Below are positions 45,957-58,300 of a stretch of 64,000 nt of DNA, in pieces (the stretch's first letter is position 1; every line of letters begins with the position of its first letter). The translations under genes were made by a program, and so were the position numbers. The stretch covers positions 110,624,994 to 110,688,993 of the forward strand of contig NC_077229.1 in the NCBI RefSeq assembly GCF_027887165.1, written 5' to 3'. The notes beneath the pieces are model-generated. The model was not told where the DNA came from and made no database searches. It was given only the letters and a program-made list of their open reading frames with translations. The stretch is from Monodelphis domestica (taxonomy: Eukaryota > Chordata > Mammalia > Didelphimorphia > Didelphidae).

Positions 45957-46069
45957 AAGATAATGAAAGAGAGAGAAAGATAACGAGAGAGAGAGAGAGA
46001 GAAAGAGAGAGAGACAGAGACAGAGTCAGAGACACAGAGAGAGAGAGATAGAGAAAGAGAGAGAGAGAC

Positions 46070-46100
<31 letters not shown>

Positions 46101-46141
46101 CAGAGACAGAGAGACAGAGAGAGACAGAGAGAGAGAGAGAG
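45957..46141. repeat. (GA)n/(CAGA)n tract following the L1 tail
   Basis: Same composition as the tract at 44505, beginning at the A-rich end of an L1. Such tracts commonly grow from retroelement tails. Confidence 0.95.
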
Positions 46142-46339
46142 AACAATGAAATCATATAATCCCAAGGCTGGAAGGATCTCAGAGACTGACTCAAAACACG
46201 GAATTGAAGCAAGTGACTGCTTTATGGTATTCCAAAAAGTGATTGGCCTCTCTGCTTATAGTCACTGTGAATACCTACATAAAAAGTTCTTTCCATTGCA
46301 GGACAGTCTGAGCCAATCAAATTCAGTACTACAATTTTA

Positions 46340-46590
46340 TCAATTTTACCTTCATAATATCTCTCTTATCTGTGCATTTCTTTCCATCTATTCAGCTGCC
46401 AAACCTAATTCATTGACCTTATCACCTAAAGTATTGCAACAGCCTTCCAAATGGGCTCAAGGGCTCCAGTCTCTTTCCTCTCCAATTTTCCTCCACAAAG
46501 AAGTCAAAATAATCTTTCTAAAACACAAATACTCTCCTCAGTCCTAAATTCAAAAACCTTCAATTGCTCCCTATCACCTTGAGGCAAGGA
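46340..46590 (+). repeat. L2 LINE fragment, sense
   Basis: 'aagtattgcaacagccttccaaatgg', 'aaaataatctttctaaaacac' and 'cttcaattgctccctatcaccttgagg' are L2 blocks. Confidence 0.75.
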
Positions 46591-46599
46591 TATGTACTA

Positions 46600-48000
46600 T
46601 AAATATTTAACAATCAATTCTTTAGGTGGGGGGAATGTATGCATGATACATTTTATATTAAGTATTGTTAGCATTTTCTTCATACTTCCTTAAGTTGAAA
46701 TGATGAACCAAACAATAGATCAAGTCCAGAATTAAAGAATTTATTGATTTTCAAAGTTAAGTACTCACATCAAAAATTTAACAATAAACCCTCTAGAGGC
46801 AGTTCAAGCTTATTCAGGCACTCCTCTGTGTGTCTAGAATAAAATATGACTCCTGATAATAAAGATACTACAAAACCTATTTGAAATCTGCCTTTCTAGA
46901 TTTAATTTACATTATGTACATGGCCTTCATGTACATTATGTACATGGCCTTTGAGAGCTGAGCCAGCAGTCTCTCAGAGGGTAGGGTCATTCTCTCTAGG
47001 TGTAGCAGTTGGTCAAATAATGGATGAGAGGTGCTGCATGCTCAATCCTATGTGTGTAGGCATCACACAGTGCTCTACCATGGTACAGAGGTTGGTTTAT
47101 TTTATAGGTTCAGTGAGTACATACCTTTCTGGCACATAATCATTTCTCAAAATACATGTTTCCATAGAACCTAACAACAGATGTGAAGCCTAAGGAGATA
47201 GTCAATGAAACATTGTTGCTATGACAGAAATAGATGAATGACATAAACAGGGTGATCTGGAGGTTAGTTCTCCCTGATCTATGGGATGACCAGTTAGGAG
47301 AATAATTGTTACTTTTGGTCAGCTTTCACAATCAATCACAATTATTTAGGAGATGGGTAACAAAACATTTCATAGCTAGGTACAGGGTTAGAGGATAATT
47401 TAATGAAAGACCAGATTTGGGGTCTTCCTCAATTTACAAGTTCTATTTTTCTTGTGTTATTTTAAAGCACCTGGCAATTTTGCTTGGTTTTAGTTCACAA
47501 ACAGATTCAGTAGTGTCCTGTAGATCTGGGTTTGAAGGTGATTGATGTTCTTGGCTCGCCTGGCTTGTAATGGGAATGCATGTAACTCTGTGGAGAGGGA
47601 AAGGAGGGGAGTAATGGGTAATGATCTTTAGGGTTTAATTCTGTGAATGTAGTCTTTTGGGATAACAATCTGGGGGGATTAAGGTGGGATATATGTATGT
47701 TAACCCTATAAGTATTTGCTCTCATATTATTTCTCCTGTATTGGGGAGAGAACAATAACCATAACAATTCCATTAGTAAGGGAAGTTAGAGAAAGAAGTC
47801 AGACAGAGAGGGGGTTCAGTGGCTGCCTTATTTTTCCAGAAAGTTGCTCTACAACTCTGGAACTCATGCATGACCACATCAGATGGTGTGGGCTTGATGG
47901 CTTCCCACACACTGCAAATAGAATTATAAGCTATTCTCATATGTTATAGTCACTATAATTCATATTCACTGTCCCCATGGTAAGAACAAATTGTTTCCTC
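46600..48000. other. About 1.4 kb of unclassified, possibly LTR-derived DNA
   Basis: No coding frame. Read on the minus strand it contains 'cctataaaataaacc' and later two AATAAA-type signals, an order seen in LTRs, but I could not find paired ends or a target duplication. A 24-bp-period duplication (TACATTATGTACATGGCCT) occurs at 46908-46950. Confidence 0.3.
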
Positions 48001-48581
48001 ATCACCACCTCTTAGAATGTTTTTCTTCGTTTAAGTCGCTAGTTCAAATACCAACTCCTCCATGAAGCCTTCCCTGATTCCCATAGTGGATAATGACCTT
48101 TTTTGACCTCAAAGAATTAACCCAGAATTCAAGCCATAGAATCAATCAATTAATCCAGACACCTACTGTATACTAGACGCTGTTGCAGAAGTTGTGAATA
48201 CAAGAACAAAGAATGAAACAATCTCAGCTGAATTATATTGTAATTTTGTAAATTACTTTACTAAAGTATACTTAGTAAAATATATATATATATAATTATA
48301 AGATACATATATTTACAAAGTAGTTAAATCCTAGGGAGTTTGAGAGGAAGGGGTTTCTCATTTGGGAGTTCAAAAAAGGTTTCCTACAAAAGATGGTGCT
48401 TGAACTATATCTTAAAGGAAGAGATAAATTCTCTGATGCAGAAGTAAGGGAGAAGTGCATTCCAAACAAGTGGAACCAGCAAGACAAAGTCACAAAGATA
48501 GAGTATCATACCCAAGGAATAGTGAGAAAGTCAAAATGGCTAGTCTGCAGTTTTAGAGGGGGAATAATGTTCACTGGGAAC

Positions 48582-48834
48582 CATTAGGTAGCATAGTGGA
48601 GAGATCACTAGGCTTGGAATCAAGAAGAAACATCTTCGAGTTCTAGGTCAGGGTAAGACACTTACTGGCTGTATGATCCTGAGCAAGTCACTTATCCCTA
48701 TTTGCCTCAGTTTCCTCATCTATAACATGAGCCAGAGAAGGAAATGACAAACCATTATAGTATCTTTGCCAAGAGAACCCCAAATGGAGTCATGAAGAAT
48801 CAGACAGGACTGAAAAACTACTGAACACAGCAAT
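48582..48834 (+). repeat. MAR1-type SINE, full length
   Basis: The head ('accattaggtagcatagtgg'), core and tail ('gagccagagaaggaaatgacaaacc', 'ggactgaaaaactactgaacac') are all present. Confidence 0.9.
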
Positions 48835-49315
48835 AATGTCCATTAAACCTAAAAGAGGCTTGGGACAGATTGTGTTGGACTTGAGAAACAAATCAGAAAA
48901 ATTTATATTTACCCCAGAGGCAATAGGAAGCTGCTTGAGTTTTTCAAATAGGGGAGTCATATCATCACATCTGCACTTTGGTACCCTTGGATAGAAATGA
49001 GTGATGAGAGACTTGAGGCAGGGGTAATAGTTAGAAGCCCTTTAGAATAATCTAGACTAAAGGTTAAAAGAGCCTTAAATGAGGTGACAGTGATGTGAGT
49101 GGAGAAGGGATCAAATGCTAGAGATGTTGTGAAGGTAGAAATGGCAAGACTTGGCAATCATTTGATATGTGGGATGAGGGAAGATAAAAATTCTGGGATA
49201 AAGCTGAGGTTAACAATTTGGAAAACTAGGATGATGGTGATTTCAATAGAATTCCCAGAAGGGTTGCCAAAAGACATGAGTAGTAGAGAAAAATTTGGGA
49301 ATAGAAATGGGTGAT

Positions 49316-52165
49316 ACAAAATAATTGTTAAAATTGATCACAGAAACAAGACATATTTCAAAAGTTTATCGAGGAAAATTGTTCTTATGTCCTAGAACCA
49401 GACATGAAAATAGAAACTGAAAGAATCCACCAATCACTTCTTCTGAGATATGCAAAATGAAAACTCCTACTTACAACTGAATTCCAAAGCTCCCTGATCA
49501 AAGAGAAAATATTGCAAGCAGCTAGAAAGAAACAAATAAAATATTATGGAAACAATCAGAATCACACTAAATTCAGCAGCTTTCACATTTAAGGAGCAGA
49601 GGACTTGGAATATGATATTCTGAAAGAAAAAGGAGACAGAATTGGAGGCCTTGGACTCAAATATGGGCTCAGACACTTCCTTAACTGTGTGACCTTGGGT
49701 AAATCACAATCCCAATTGCCTAGTCCTTACTACTCTTCTACCTTGGGACTGATACTTATGATCAATTCTAAGACACAAGGTAAGGGTATAAAAAACAACT
49801 AACTATAATCCTTCAGAGAAAAAAAAAGGTATATTTAATGAAATAGAGGGCTTTCAAGCATTCCTCAAGAAAAGATCAAAACCCAATATAATATTGGTAT
49901 TCATATACAAGACTCAAGGTAGGCATAAAAAGGTACACATGAAGGAGAAAATCATAAAAGCCTCAATGGAATTAAACTGTTTACATTCCTATATGGGAAG
50001 ATTTGATACATATCCTAAGAATGTTATCATTATCAGAGTTGTTAAAAGGAGTCTATGTAAAATGAGGGAATATATGTGAGAAGGGAGAAGGGACAGGAAG
50101 AATGAAGAAAATTATTTCATGTAAAAGAGGCACGTAAGGAAGAGCTTTTTACAGTAGAGAAAGCAGGGGTGGGGATGGCAGGCAATGTTTGAACCTCACA
50201 CTCAAAAGAATTGGTTCAAAGAAAGGATACACACACAAACACACATAGAGACAGAAGGGGGGGGTGGCACAGTTGAATCTATACACAGGAGCGAAATAGT
50301 AGGGAAATGAGATAAGAGAAAGGGGGGGAGGTAGTAATAAAAGAGAGGGATGATTAAGGGAGGTAGTGGTCAAAAGCAAAACAGACTTTTGAGGAGAGCC
50401 AGAGTAAAAAGAAAGAGAAGCATAAATGGAAGAAAATAGGATAGAGGAAAAGACATAATAATAATAACTATGAATGTAAATGTGAATGGAATAAACTCAT
50501 CCATAAAACAGAAACAGATGGCAGAATGGATTAGAAACTATAATTCAATAATATGTTGTTTACAAAAAACAGAAAGACACAAACACAGAGTTAAAATGAG
50601 AGATTGGATCAGAATTTTCAGCTGAATTTAAAAAAAAAGAAAAGAAAAAAGCAGGGATAGCAATCATGATCTGACAAAATGAAAGCAACATTGGACCTAA
50701 TTAAAAGAGATAATCAGGGAAAATATATTTTGCTAAACAGTACCATAGGCAATGGTGTAATATAAAAAAATTACAAGAAGCCTCTTTGATATAAGCCTCA
50801 TTTCTCAAATACATAGGAAACTGAGTCAAATTCATTAAAGTAAGAACCATTCCCCAAATGATAAGTGGTCAAAGAATATGAATAGGCATTGCATTTCAGA
50901 AGAAAAAATCAAAACTACACATAGTCATATGAAAAAATATTCTAAATCACTATTGATTAGAATTTTCAGATACCACCTCACTCCTATCAAGTTGGTTAAT
51001 AGGACAGTAAAGGAAAGTGACAAATGCTGGAAGGGATATGGAAAAATGAACGCACTAATGCACTGTTAACAGAACAGTGAAACTGGTCTAGTCATTCTGG
51101 AGAATAATTTGTAACTAATGTAAAAAATAGACTCGAATACAGGACTACAATCCCCACAAGCCTTTGCTCCACTTCCCCAGAATGCCTTGTAATCTCACCT
51201 GGGCCGAGATTGAGAAGGTATTTTAACTGATTCAAAGGCTTTTGAGGGGTTGGACTTCCGTTTTGGGGCAGACCTGGTTTTTTTTTCATAATGTAGGTGA
51301 GGTTGTGTCTAGGCCTCTCTATGGCCTGGACACGTATCTCTTATCCTGTATTTTCTTTAATCCTTAATCTTCAATAAACCTCTAAAAAAATATAATACTC
51401 CTTGCAGAGAGAAACTAATTTCTACCTGCCTCAGTCTCCCCAGTCTCCCTAAATTTTAATCTTTACACTATGTCCAAAGGCCTATAAAGCTACATACATA
51501 CCCTTTGACCTAGAAATAGCTCTACTAAGTCTGTATCCCAAAGAGATAAAAGGAAAAAAAGAAAAGAACCTATATGTACAAAAAACATTTATAGCAGGTC
51601 TTTTTATGGTGGCAAAAAATTGGAAATTGAGAGGATACCCCTCAGTTGAGGAATGATTGAACAAACTGTGGCATATGATAGTGATGGAATATTAGTATGC
51701 TTTAAGAGGGAATGAGGAAGGTGTTTTCAGAAAAACTTTGAAAGTCCTATAAGAACTGACACAGTGAAATGAGTAGAACCAGGAGATCATTGTACATAGA
51801 TAGCAACTGCAGTATTGTAATAATGATCAACTATGAAAGATTTAGCTACTCTGATCAATACAATGGTCCAAGACAATTCCAGTTTCATGATAATGAAAAT
51901 GCTTTCCACCTCCAGAATGAGAATTGATGAACTCAGAGCAAATTGAAATATAGGGGTTTTTTTAACTGTCATTATTTTTCTTGCTTTTATTTTTCTTTTT
52001 GAAGCATGGCTAGTATGGAAATATGTTTTGCATGATTTCACAAATATAATTGATATATTGTTTGTCTTCTCAGTGGGTATGGGAAGGACTAAAGGGAAAG
52101 AGAGAATCTGGAACTCAATTTTTTTTAAAGATTTGAAATAAATAAATGTTATTTTTAACTTTAAG
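49316..52165 (+). mobile_element. L1, internally deleted, with a SINE and a solo LTR inserted
   Basis: Sense L1 from the ORF1 C-terminal region ('catttaaggagcagaggacttggaatatgatattc') through a long inter-ORF stretch to the ORF2 endonuclease start (VNGINSSIKQKQMAEWI near 50480, then 'gcagggatagcaatcatgat'). Near 50765 it jumps to the ORF2 C-terminal region, so most of RT is missing. The 3' UTR ends near 52165. A short SINE (49630-49793) and an LTR (51119-51467) are inserted. Confidence 0.82.
51119..51467 (+). mobile_element. Solo LTR of an endogenous retrovirus (fossil)
   Basis: A 349-bp unit with ends TGTAAA...TTTACA, which are inverted copies of each other. It is flanked by CTAA and CTAT (4-bp target duplication, one mismatch) in the L1 text. 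It has an AATAAA signal near 51373 and promoter-like blocks GACTACAATCCCC and CCCCAGAATGCC resembling ZNF143-type sites. The 4-bp duplication fits a class I (gamma-like) element. No internal genes remain. It is younger than the host L1. Confidence 0.8.
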
Positions 52166-52169
52166 GAAA

Positions 52170-54040
52170 GAAAGGATGAAAGCAAAAACAAATTCCTAGA
52201 GAGAATGTTCAAATTATTTAAGTTTTCAGGCACTGCCAAATATATTAAAAGTACCCATTTATTTACCAAAGAATTAATAGGCTAGCTTCAAATTGTTCTT
52301 ATCTATTTGTTAAATCAACTACCCTAAGGACCTAATCTGCTCTACTTTGTTACTCTAGTTCTAACTACTGCATGTGTTGGAAAGTAATAAAGTGCTGAAA
52401 ATTTTAAAAGAGAGAAGGAAGGTGATTGTGGATTGCTGGAGAAGGCAACAGTGAAGAAGAGCACATGACTATCTTTTTGTCAGAGATGTGGACAGAGGAG
52501 AAAAGAGTGGGAGATCATGTCAAAGGATTTTGAAAGGGAGAGGATAGGAAGCTCCTATCAAATGGTTTCAGTTTTCTCAGTAATAAGGCAAGGCCCTTGA
52601 TTAATTAAGGGTTGCAAGGTGGAAGATTATGGAGAAGGGGAACTTGACAAGGGAAGAGAGGGACTTGGAAGAGCTTCTGTGAGGAATGAGGTAGGAAGAA
52701 ATAAAAGAGCTGTCTTGCTACAGCGAAGATCCATTTGATTTTGGATAACATTAATTTGTAACGTGTTTAATTAGCAGAGTTGTGAGACTGTCTCCAGCTG
52801 TGTTCAACACCTATTGAGTAGGAAAGATGGAAATAGATAGTGGGATTATCTAGGTTTACATATGACAGCAGAGAGTGTAGAATTAAAATGGCTAACTCTG
52901 AGAGTAGGGATGGAAGAACATGAAATCAGAGTAGGTATAATGGTCTGAGAAAGTCCTGAAAGTTAGAGGGATTAGCCTAAATGAGGCAGAAAAACAGGTT
53001 TAGGATGGGTGAGCCATAGGGAGAGGTAGAATGATTGGAGGCTATTGTTAGATTGGGAAGTGACAGAGTTTCTCATGAGGTGGATGATGATGAGATAGAG
53101 TGTAACCATCTCTATCCATGGTTGAGGTAGAATAAAGGAAGGTTATAGTAAGGCTGAAGAATTAAGAGGCTAGGGAGTAGCTAAGTCATGAATTTTAATG
53201 TAATTTTTGTGCTATGGACCCCTTTATGCCAGTCTAATGAAGTCTATGAGTCCCTTCTGAGAATACTACTTTAAATTCAAAAAATATATAAAATTACAAA
53301 GGAAATCCAATCTTAATGAAAACAAAGGCAAAATTTTTTCAGGGTCATGAATCCACTGAAATCTATCCCCATAAAAAGAACCCTGATCTAAATGTATATT
53401 AGGGAACCTTAGTTTAAGGGCAAGAATTGAGAAGAAAAATATGACAACCTAGGTACTCAACTCCTTGAAAAAGAGGACAGTATGACCTGGGGAACGACAT
53501 ATATTACAGCTACCAACATTCAGAATAGGTGGGAAATTTTTGAGTGTATTTCATAAGAGGAAAGGTTGTTGAGTAAAAAAGGTAAAAGGAGAGTCTTGAA
53601 ATGATGATGGGGAACAAGGAGCATTCTCACTCTTCCTGAAGGACCAGTATATTTGACAAGCTGGAGAGAGTAGGCACACTTAGCATTGGAGAGGAGAGTT
53701 GGGCATGCAGTGATGTCAAAAAGAAGCCAGGTGTTAGTAAGGAATAATAAATGGAAAATATGCGACCAAAAGAGTCCAGAATGAGGGGGAGTTCGTTACA
53801 TATGGAATAGGGAATAGATAATTATGGAATGGGAATTCCAGAAGGAGTAGGAAGGATTGGAGTGAGACTTGGGTGCAGTGGGGTTGAGGAGGTTGGGTAT
53901 AAGAGAATAGGAAGAGGGAGCTAGGGCAATTTTCTCCTAACTAGCCAGATAGATGAGTACAGATGGCTTCTGAGGTTCCTTTGAGCTCTAAATATGTGAT
54001 CCCATTATCATCAACAGCAATTAAGGATAACAATACCTGT
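52170..54040. other. About 1.9 kb, no gene recognised
   Basis: A-rich, with no frame of coding character. Only the hAT-like fragment at 53189-53395 is recognisable. Confidence 0.4.
53189..53395 (+). mobile_element. Short hAT-type DNA transposon fragment
   Basis: 'tgctatggacccctttatgccagtctaatgaagtctatgagtcccttctgag' and the end 'aaaaagaaccctg' match a small hAT element with 'gggttctt' ends. A relative with inverted ends is at 63421-63640. Confidence 0.55.
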
Positions 54041-54284
54041 AGTACTAATGTGCCATGGTTGTTGGGAATGTCGAATTAGAGGGAAACAAAAAAACAAGTC
54101 AGGGAGAAAAATAAGAGAGTCCACTGAAGTAGAGAGAGTAATTCCCTGTTACTGTCCAGGGCACCACAATTCTGCCAGTCACCTAAGCCACCAACCTAGC
54201 TGTCACCTTCAGCCTCTCATTCTCGCTCCCCATATATTGTATGCCTACAAAATCAGGACTTTCTACCAGCACCATGCCAGGAAA

Positions 54285-54862
54285 CTGAAATACTTCCATT
54301 TGAATTGTCCTAGTAAGATTCTGAAGAATGCCTGGCAAGATAAGGTGCCAGACACTGAGGTCCTTTCTTGAGCTGAACTGTCAAACATCCAGACTCTACT
54401 ACAGAAGGCACAATTCCAATGGGCTGACCACATTGTTTAAATGCCAAACATACATTGGCCTAAAAGACTATTTTACAGAAAACTCACACAAGGCAAGTGC
54501 TCACATGCAGGTCAGAGGTAGTGCTGCAAGGACATTCTCAAGGTCTCTCTGATGAACTTTAGTATTGATTGTGAAACATTGGAGACTCTTGCCCAGAACT
54601 GTCCTGCATGGTGTGCCTGCATCAAAAAAGGCACTGTCCTCAGTGAGCAAAGCAGAATTTCAGTAGCTCAAAAGAAACATGAAATGGACAAATTTAGATA
54701 TCTCCATCCTAAAAGTTCATGCAGAGTATTTGTGCCTCACCTGTGGTAGAACTTTCCAAGCTCAAATTGATCTGATCAGCCAGTTGAATACACTGTAAAC
54801 TGACCCAGACATGGTGATGTCATTTTGTACCTCTTCAAGAACAAAGGACAACCAATCCAATC
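54285..54862 (+). repeat. Old LINE ORF2 C-terminal fragment with zinc-finger-like end
   Basis: Frames in this stretch give KILKNAWQDKVPDTEVLS, then LETLAQNCPAWCACIKKG and, at 54737-54790, CLTCGRTFQAQIDLISQL. This order (WQDKIPDTEVL, ETWE..A.DR..WR, C-x2-C finger) is the C-terminus of a widespread animal non-LTR retrotransposon ORF2. Stops and frame shifts show it is dead. The 3' end 'ggtgatgtcattttgtacctcttcaagaacaaagga' looks like its 3' UTR. Confidence 0.65.
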
Positions 54863-54884
54863 TGTTACCTAGGCCTGTCATTTC

Positions 54885-55580
54885 TACTTTGGCAATATCA
54901 TTCATGTATCTCCCCTTCTCTGTCCCATCCACCAAACTTGTATAGGACCTCAGTACTTCTTGCCTGAACTATTAAAATAACTTTCTAGTTGGTCTCCCTG
55001 CCTCGAGTCTCTCCCTACTCCAGTTCATTCACCATTCAGCTGATAAAATGTTCTTCCTAAAGCTTAGGTCTGACCATGTCATACAAACACACACACCTAC
55101 TCCCTGTTACCTCCAGCATCATATTGCTTTAGATGTTCTGTTTGGCTTTTAAAGCCCTTTGCAACATCATTCTTCCCGGTTTTTCCAGCTTTTACTTCCA
55201 TAAATGTGCTCAACCATCCAGTGACAATGGCCTTCCTGCTACTCCTTCATCTTCCACCTCCTTGCCTTTGCACTGGCTATCCCTCATACCTCATGCCTCA
55301 CACCCACCTCCTGGCTTCCTTACAGAAACACCCCAAACTGCACCTTCTCCGAAAGGCCTTTCCAGGTTCCTCTTCAGGCAGTTCTATCTTCCCTTGGAGA
55401 TTACCACCAATTTTCAATATATATCTTGTATGTACATAGATATTTACATGATACCTCTGCCACTCACTCATTAAACTGTAAGCTCCTTGAAGGTAGGAAC
55501 TACTTTCTATGTAGCTATGGACTTTCATAAAGTCCTTGGAATTTAGAAATCATTTAATATATGCTTGCTGACTATTTTTT
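54885..55580 (+). repeat. L2 LINE 3' region, about 700 bp, sense
   Basis: Long and nearly continuous: 'ggtctccctgcctcgagtctctccc', 'ttcttcctaaagcttaggtctgaccatgtca', 'gcctttgcactggctatcc', 'aaactgtaagctccttgaaggtaggaac'. Confidence 0.9.
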
Positions 55581-55658
55581 TTACTTGATTGTCAAGATGA
55601 TTAAAGATGGCCAGTAATTAGAGAAGCTCACCTTGTAGAGACCTGGTGCTCAAACTTC

Positions 55659-55839
55659 AACCCTCATGCTATATGTGAGCCTCCCCGCCCTACCCCAGAT
55701 AGCAGAGGGAGGAAGCACTCCCATTGGGCTACTGGGCAGAGGAGTGGGTCATGTGAGAAATGTCCTCAGGTGTGCAGGGAGAAGGGGAAGGGAGCAGCCC
55801 TCTCCAGCACACATGTGTGATAGGTTCACCAAAATGGCT
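55659..55839 (+). mobile_element. Non-autonomous hAT element, 3' part (copy 3)
   Basis: 'caaccctcatgctatatgtgagcc', 'ccattgggctactgggcagaggagtggg' and 'gataggttcacc' match the 3' third of 9429-10050. The 5' two thirds are absent. Confidence 0.8.
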
Positions 55840-56111
55840 CTTAGGGGTACAAAAGAAGCAGCTAGCCTGGGCTCCTTTAAAGATGGAGTGATGGAGAGTG
55901 ATGGGAAGATATACTCCTAGATAACAGAGTGCTGGTGGATACCTGGTCCTGGGTCTGGATTTGGCCAAAACCTACTGAATGCGGGTGATCCTGTTGCTCT
56001 CCGATATGTGACTGGTGGAAGGTGAAGAGGAATAAGGTGGTGGACAGTGGATCCTCCAGGAAATAAAAGATGCAAGTCACAGAATCAGAATACTTAATAA
56101 ATAAGACTATT

Positions 56112-56344
56112 TTATTGTTAGTCAGGCCCAATTCTCCATGACCCCATTTAGGGTTTTCTTGACATAGATACCAGAGTGGTTTACCATTTCCTTCTCCAGT
56201 TCATTTTACAAATAAGGAAATTGAGGCAAACAGAGCTAAGCGACTTGCCTTGAAGGGTCATAAAGTATATGAGGCTGGATGTAAATTCAAGTTTTCCTGA
56301 CTCCAGGTCTAGCATTCCATACACAGTGCCACCTGATTGCCCTA
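56112..56344 (-). repeat. MAR1-type SINE, antisense, full length
   Basis: 'gttagtcaggcccaattctccatgaccccatttagggttttcttgacatag' to 'attccatacacagtgccacctgattgcc'. Confidence 0.88.
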
Positions 56345-58000
56345 CAGGGAATGTAGAGATGACCCATTCCAACCTCTACTCAAAAGTAGTCATTGAGATC
56401 TTATATGGAACTTGAATTCTCTTGTATTGACTTATTAGTTTGCATTTTGGTTTCCCCCATTCTAAGCAGAATGTAAACTTATTGCGAGTAAGTATAATTT
56501 TGTTTTTGCCTTTGATTCTCCAGGGCCTAGCCAAGGGAAATATCATGGAGCTCCAAAAGTGGGAAAACGTGACCACTTCTGGATAAAGATCTAAACATGA
56601 ATAAGAAAGACATATGCAGAAGTAAGTATAATTAAAGGTTAAGTGTGACTGGGGTAAAGACAAGACCCCAACAAAAGGCTCTGAGATTCTCTTCAGCTGA
56701 GAGTGATCAGGGAATGAGGCCATTGCTCAAGTGGCACCTAAGCAGGGTCTTGAAGAGATTTCAGAGAGACAAAGTGTGGAAAGAAATGTATGTTTTGTAA
56801 CAAACCAAAATCATCTTCCCTCTGACTTCCACCTACCCATCAATTCTAAAATCAGAAACCCTCCCCCTAGATAGAGGTTGTTCTGATGGCTTTCTGAAGG
56901 AGGCAGAAGCAACTTTATCAGTCTCTGCCTAAGAGGAAATGTGGCATGGTGGATAGGGAGTGGATCTTGGAGTTAAGAAGATCTGAGTTCAAATGCTTTC
57001 CCCATATGCTGACCATGTGATCATAGGTAAGCCACTAACTCCCTAAGCTTCTTAATTTTTATAAGAAGGGGCCAATTTGCTCGGTAGAAGGAAATTCCTT
57101 GTTCATCAGTTCTTTATGCCAATGAAATCAAAGATTCAGTCCTAGTTCTTACGTCTCTCCCTAAATCACTTTGAAAGGCTAAGATAGGTAGAATAAGCAA
57201 TTCATTTTTCAAAACCTCTTTCTTTCACTCTAAGATTTCTCTAAGGAGGCCCTGCATTTTTGCCTGTGGTGAGAGAGTTGGAGTTTCTTTGTTTTTGAGC
57301 AAAGAAGCTGCCTGGTCCATCCAGCCTCCAGCATCCATCCCCCTACTCTCATCATGCCTTTTGATCCTGCTGCTAATCCCTCTCTGATCCTTTTGTCCCA
57401 GACCTTCCTCCTTCCACTGAGACAACTTTGGACTGATTTCTCCTCAACCTGGCTAGACCACAGGGAGTACATGGCCATGTCATTCAGAGAATATTCATCT
57501 GCAGTTCTGTACATCTGGAAAGCAGCCCTCTGAGTTCAACGTTTTATCAAATATTAAGAAGCCAAACAGTGATGCAAGACATGAGCTGAGATTTTTGCAT
57601 GGGGAGGGAGAGGAGAAAAGGGGGGAGAATCATCAGTTTTGTTTCCCAGCAGTCTCTTCATTCCTGGTTCTTTCATAGGAATGCCATGATTGGCAATTAC
57701 AAGGTGACCTCAAGGGCATTGTGTGGTGTAATTGACTTTTTCTCATTATGGCTCCAAACAGGAGCCTATCAGTAGTGAAATACATATACACTGATAGAAT
57801 TTGTGAATATAACTCAGTCTTCTATCACCCTTGGCCCAGAGTTCAGTTGTCACCTCTAAGGAGTGAGAAGTATTTCACTATAAATTCTTTTCTCAGCTAA
57901 GGATGGATGATCATTAGACAGTGCTTTGAAGTCTCCCTTCCTCTCTTTTTACCTTCTGTAATACTGATCTTTTCTGTGTCACACAAAATATTATACTATT
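56345..58000. other. About 1.6 kb, no gene recognised
   Basis: A sense MIR-type fragment is at about 56935-57050. Overlapping minus-strand frames of 66 and 94 codons near 57225-57514 have no recognisable domain. Confidence 0.4.
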
Positions 58001-58009
58001 TAAGTCAGT

Positions 58010-58300
58010 TAAGTGCATATAGGTTAAGGCTCTGAAGTGAGGAAAGCTTGAGTTCAAGTCCAGCCTCAGACATTTACCTGGCTGTATGACTAGGCAAGTA
58101 ACTTAACCTCAATTTCCTCAATGGGGATAATAAGAGTACCTACCTCTCAGGGCTATTATGAGGATCAAATGAAATATTTATGAAGCATTTAGCTCAATGC
58201 CTGACATATCCTGCCTTCCTTCCTTCCTTTGTTCCTTCCTTCTTTCTTTCCTTCCTTTCTTCCATGCTTCCTTCCTTCCTTTCCTTTTTTCTGAGTCTCT
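58010..58300 (+). repeat. MIR-type SINE followed by (CTTC)n
   Basis: 'gaggaaagcttgagttcaagtccagcctcagaca' to 'tgaagcatttagctcaatgcctgacatat' is a sense MIR. It is followed by a CTTC/CTTT microsatellite at 58210-58290. An antisense MIR-type copy is at about 58395-58590. Confidence 0.85.

Noticed and set aside
45881-46212. Ser/Leu-rich minus-strand frames of 86 and 94 codons
   Set aside because: Again simple-repeat translation, over the tract at 45957-46141.
51787-52269. 160-codon minus-strand frame, among the longest in the window
   Set aside because: It is antisense to an L1 3' UTR. Its Ile/Leu/Phe-rich composition reflects AT-rich sequence.
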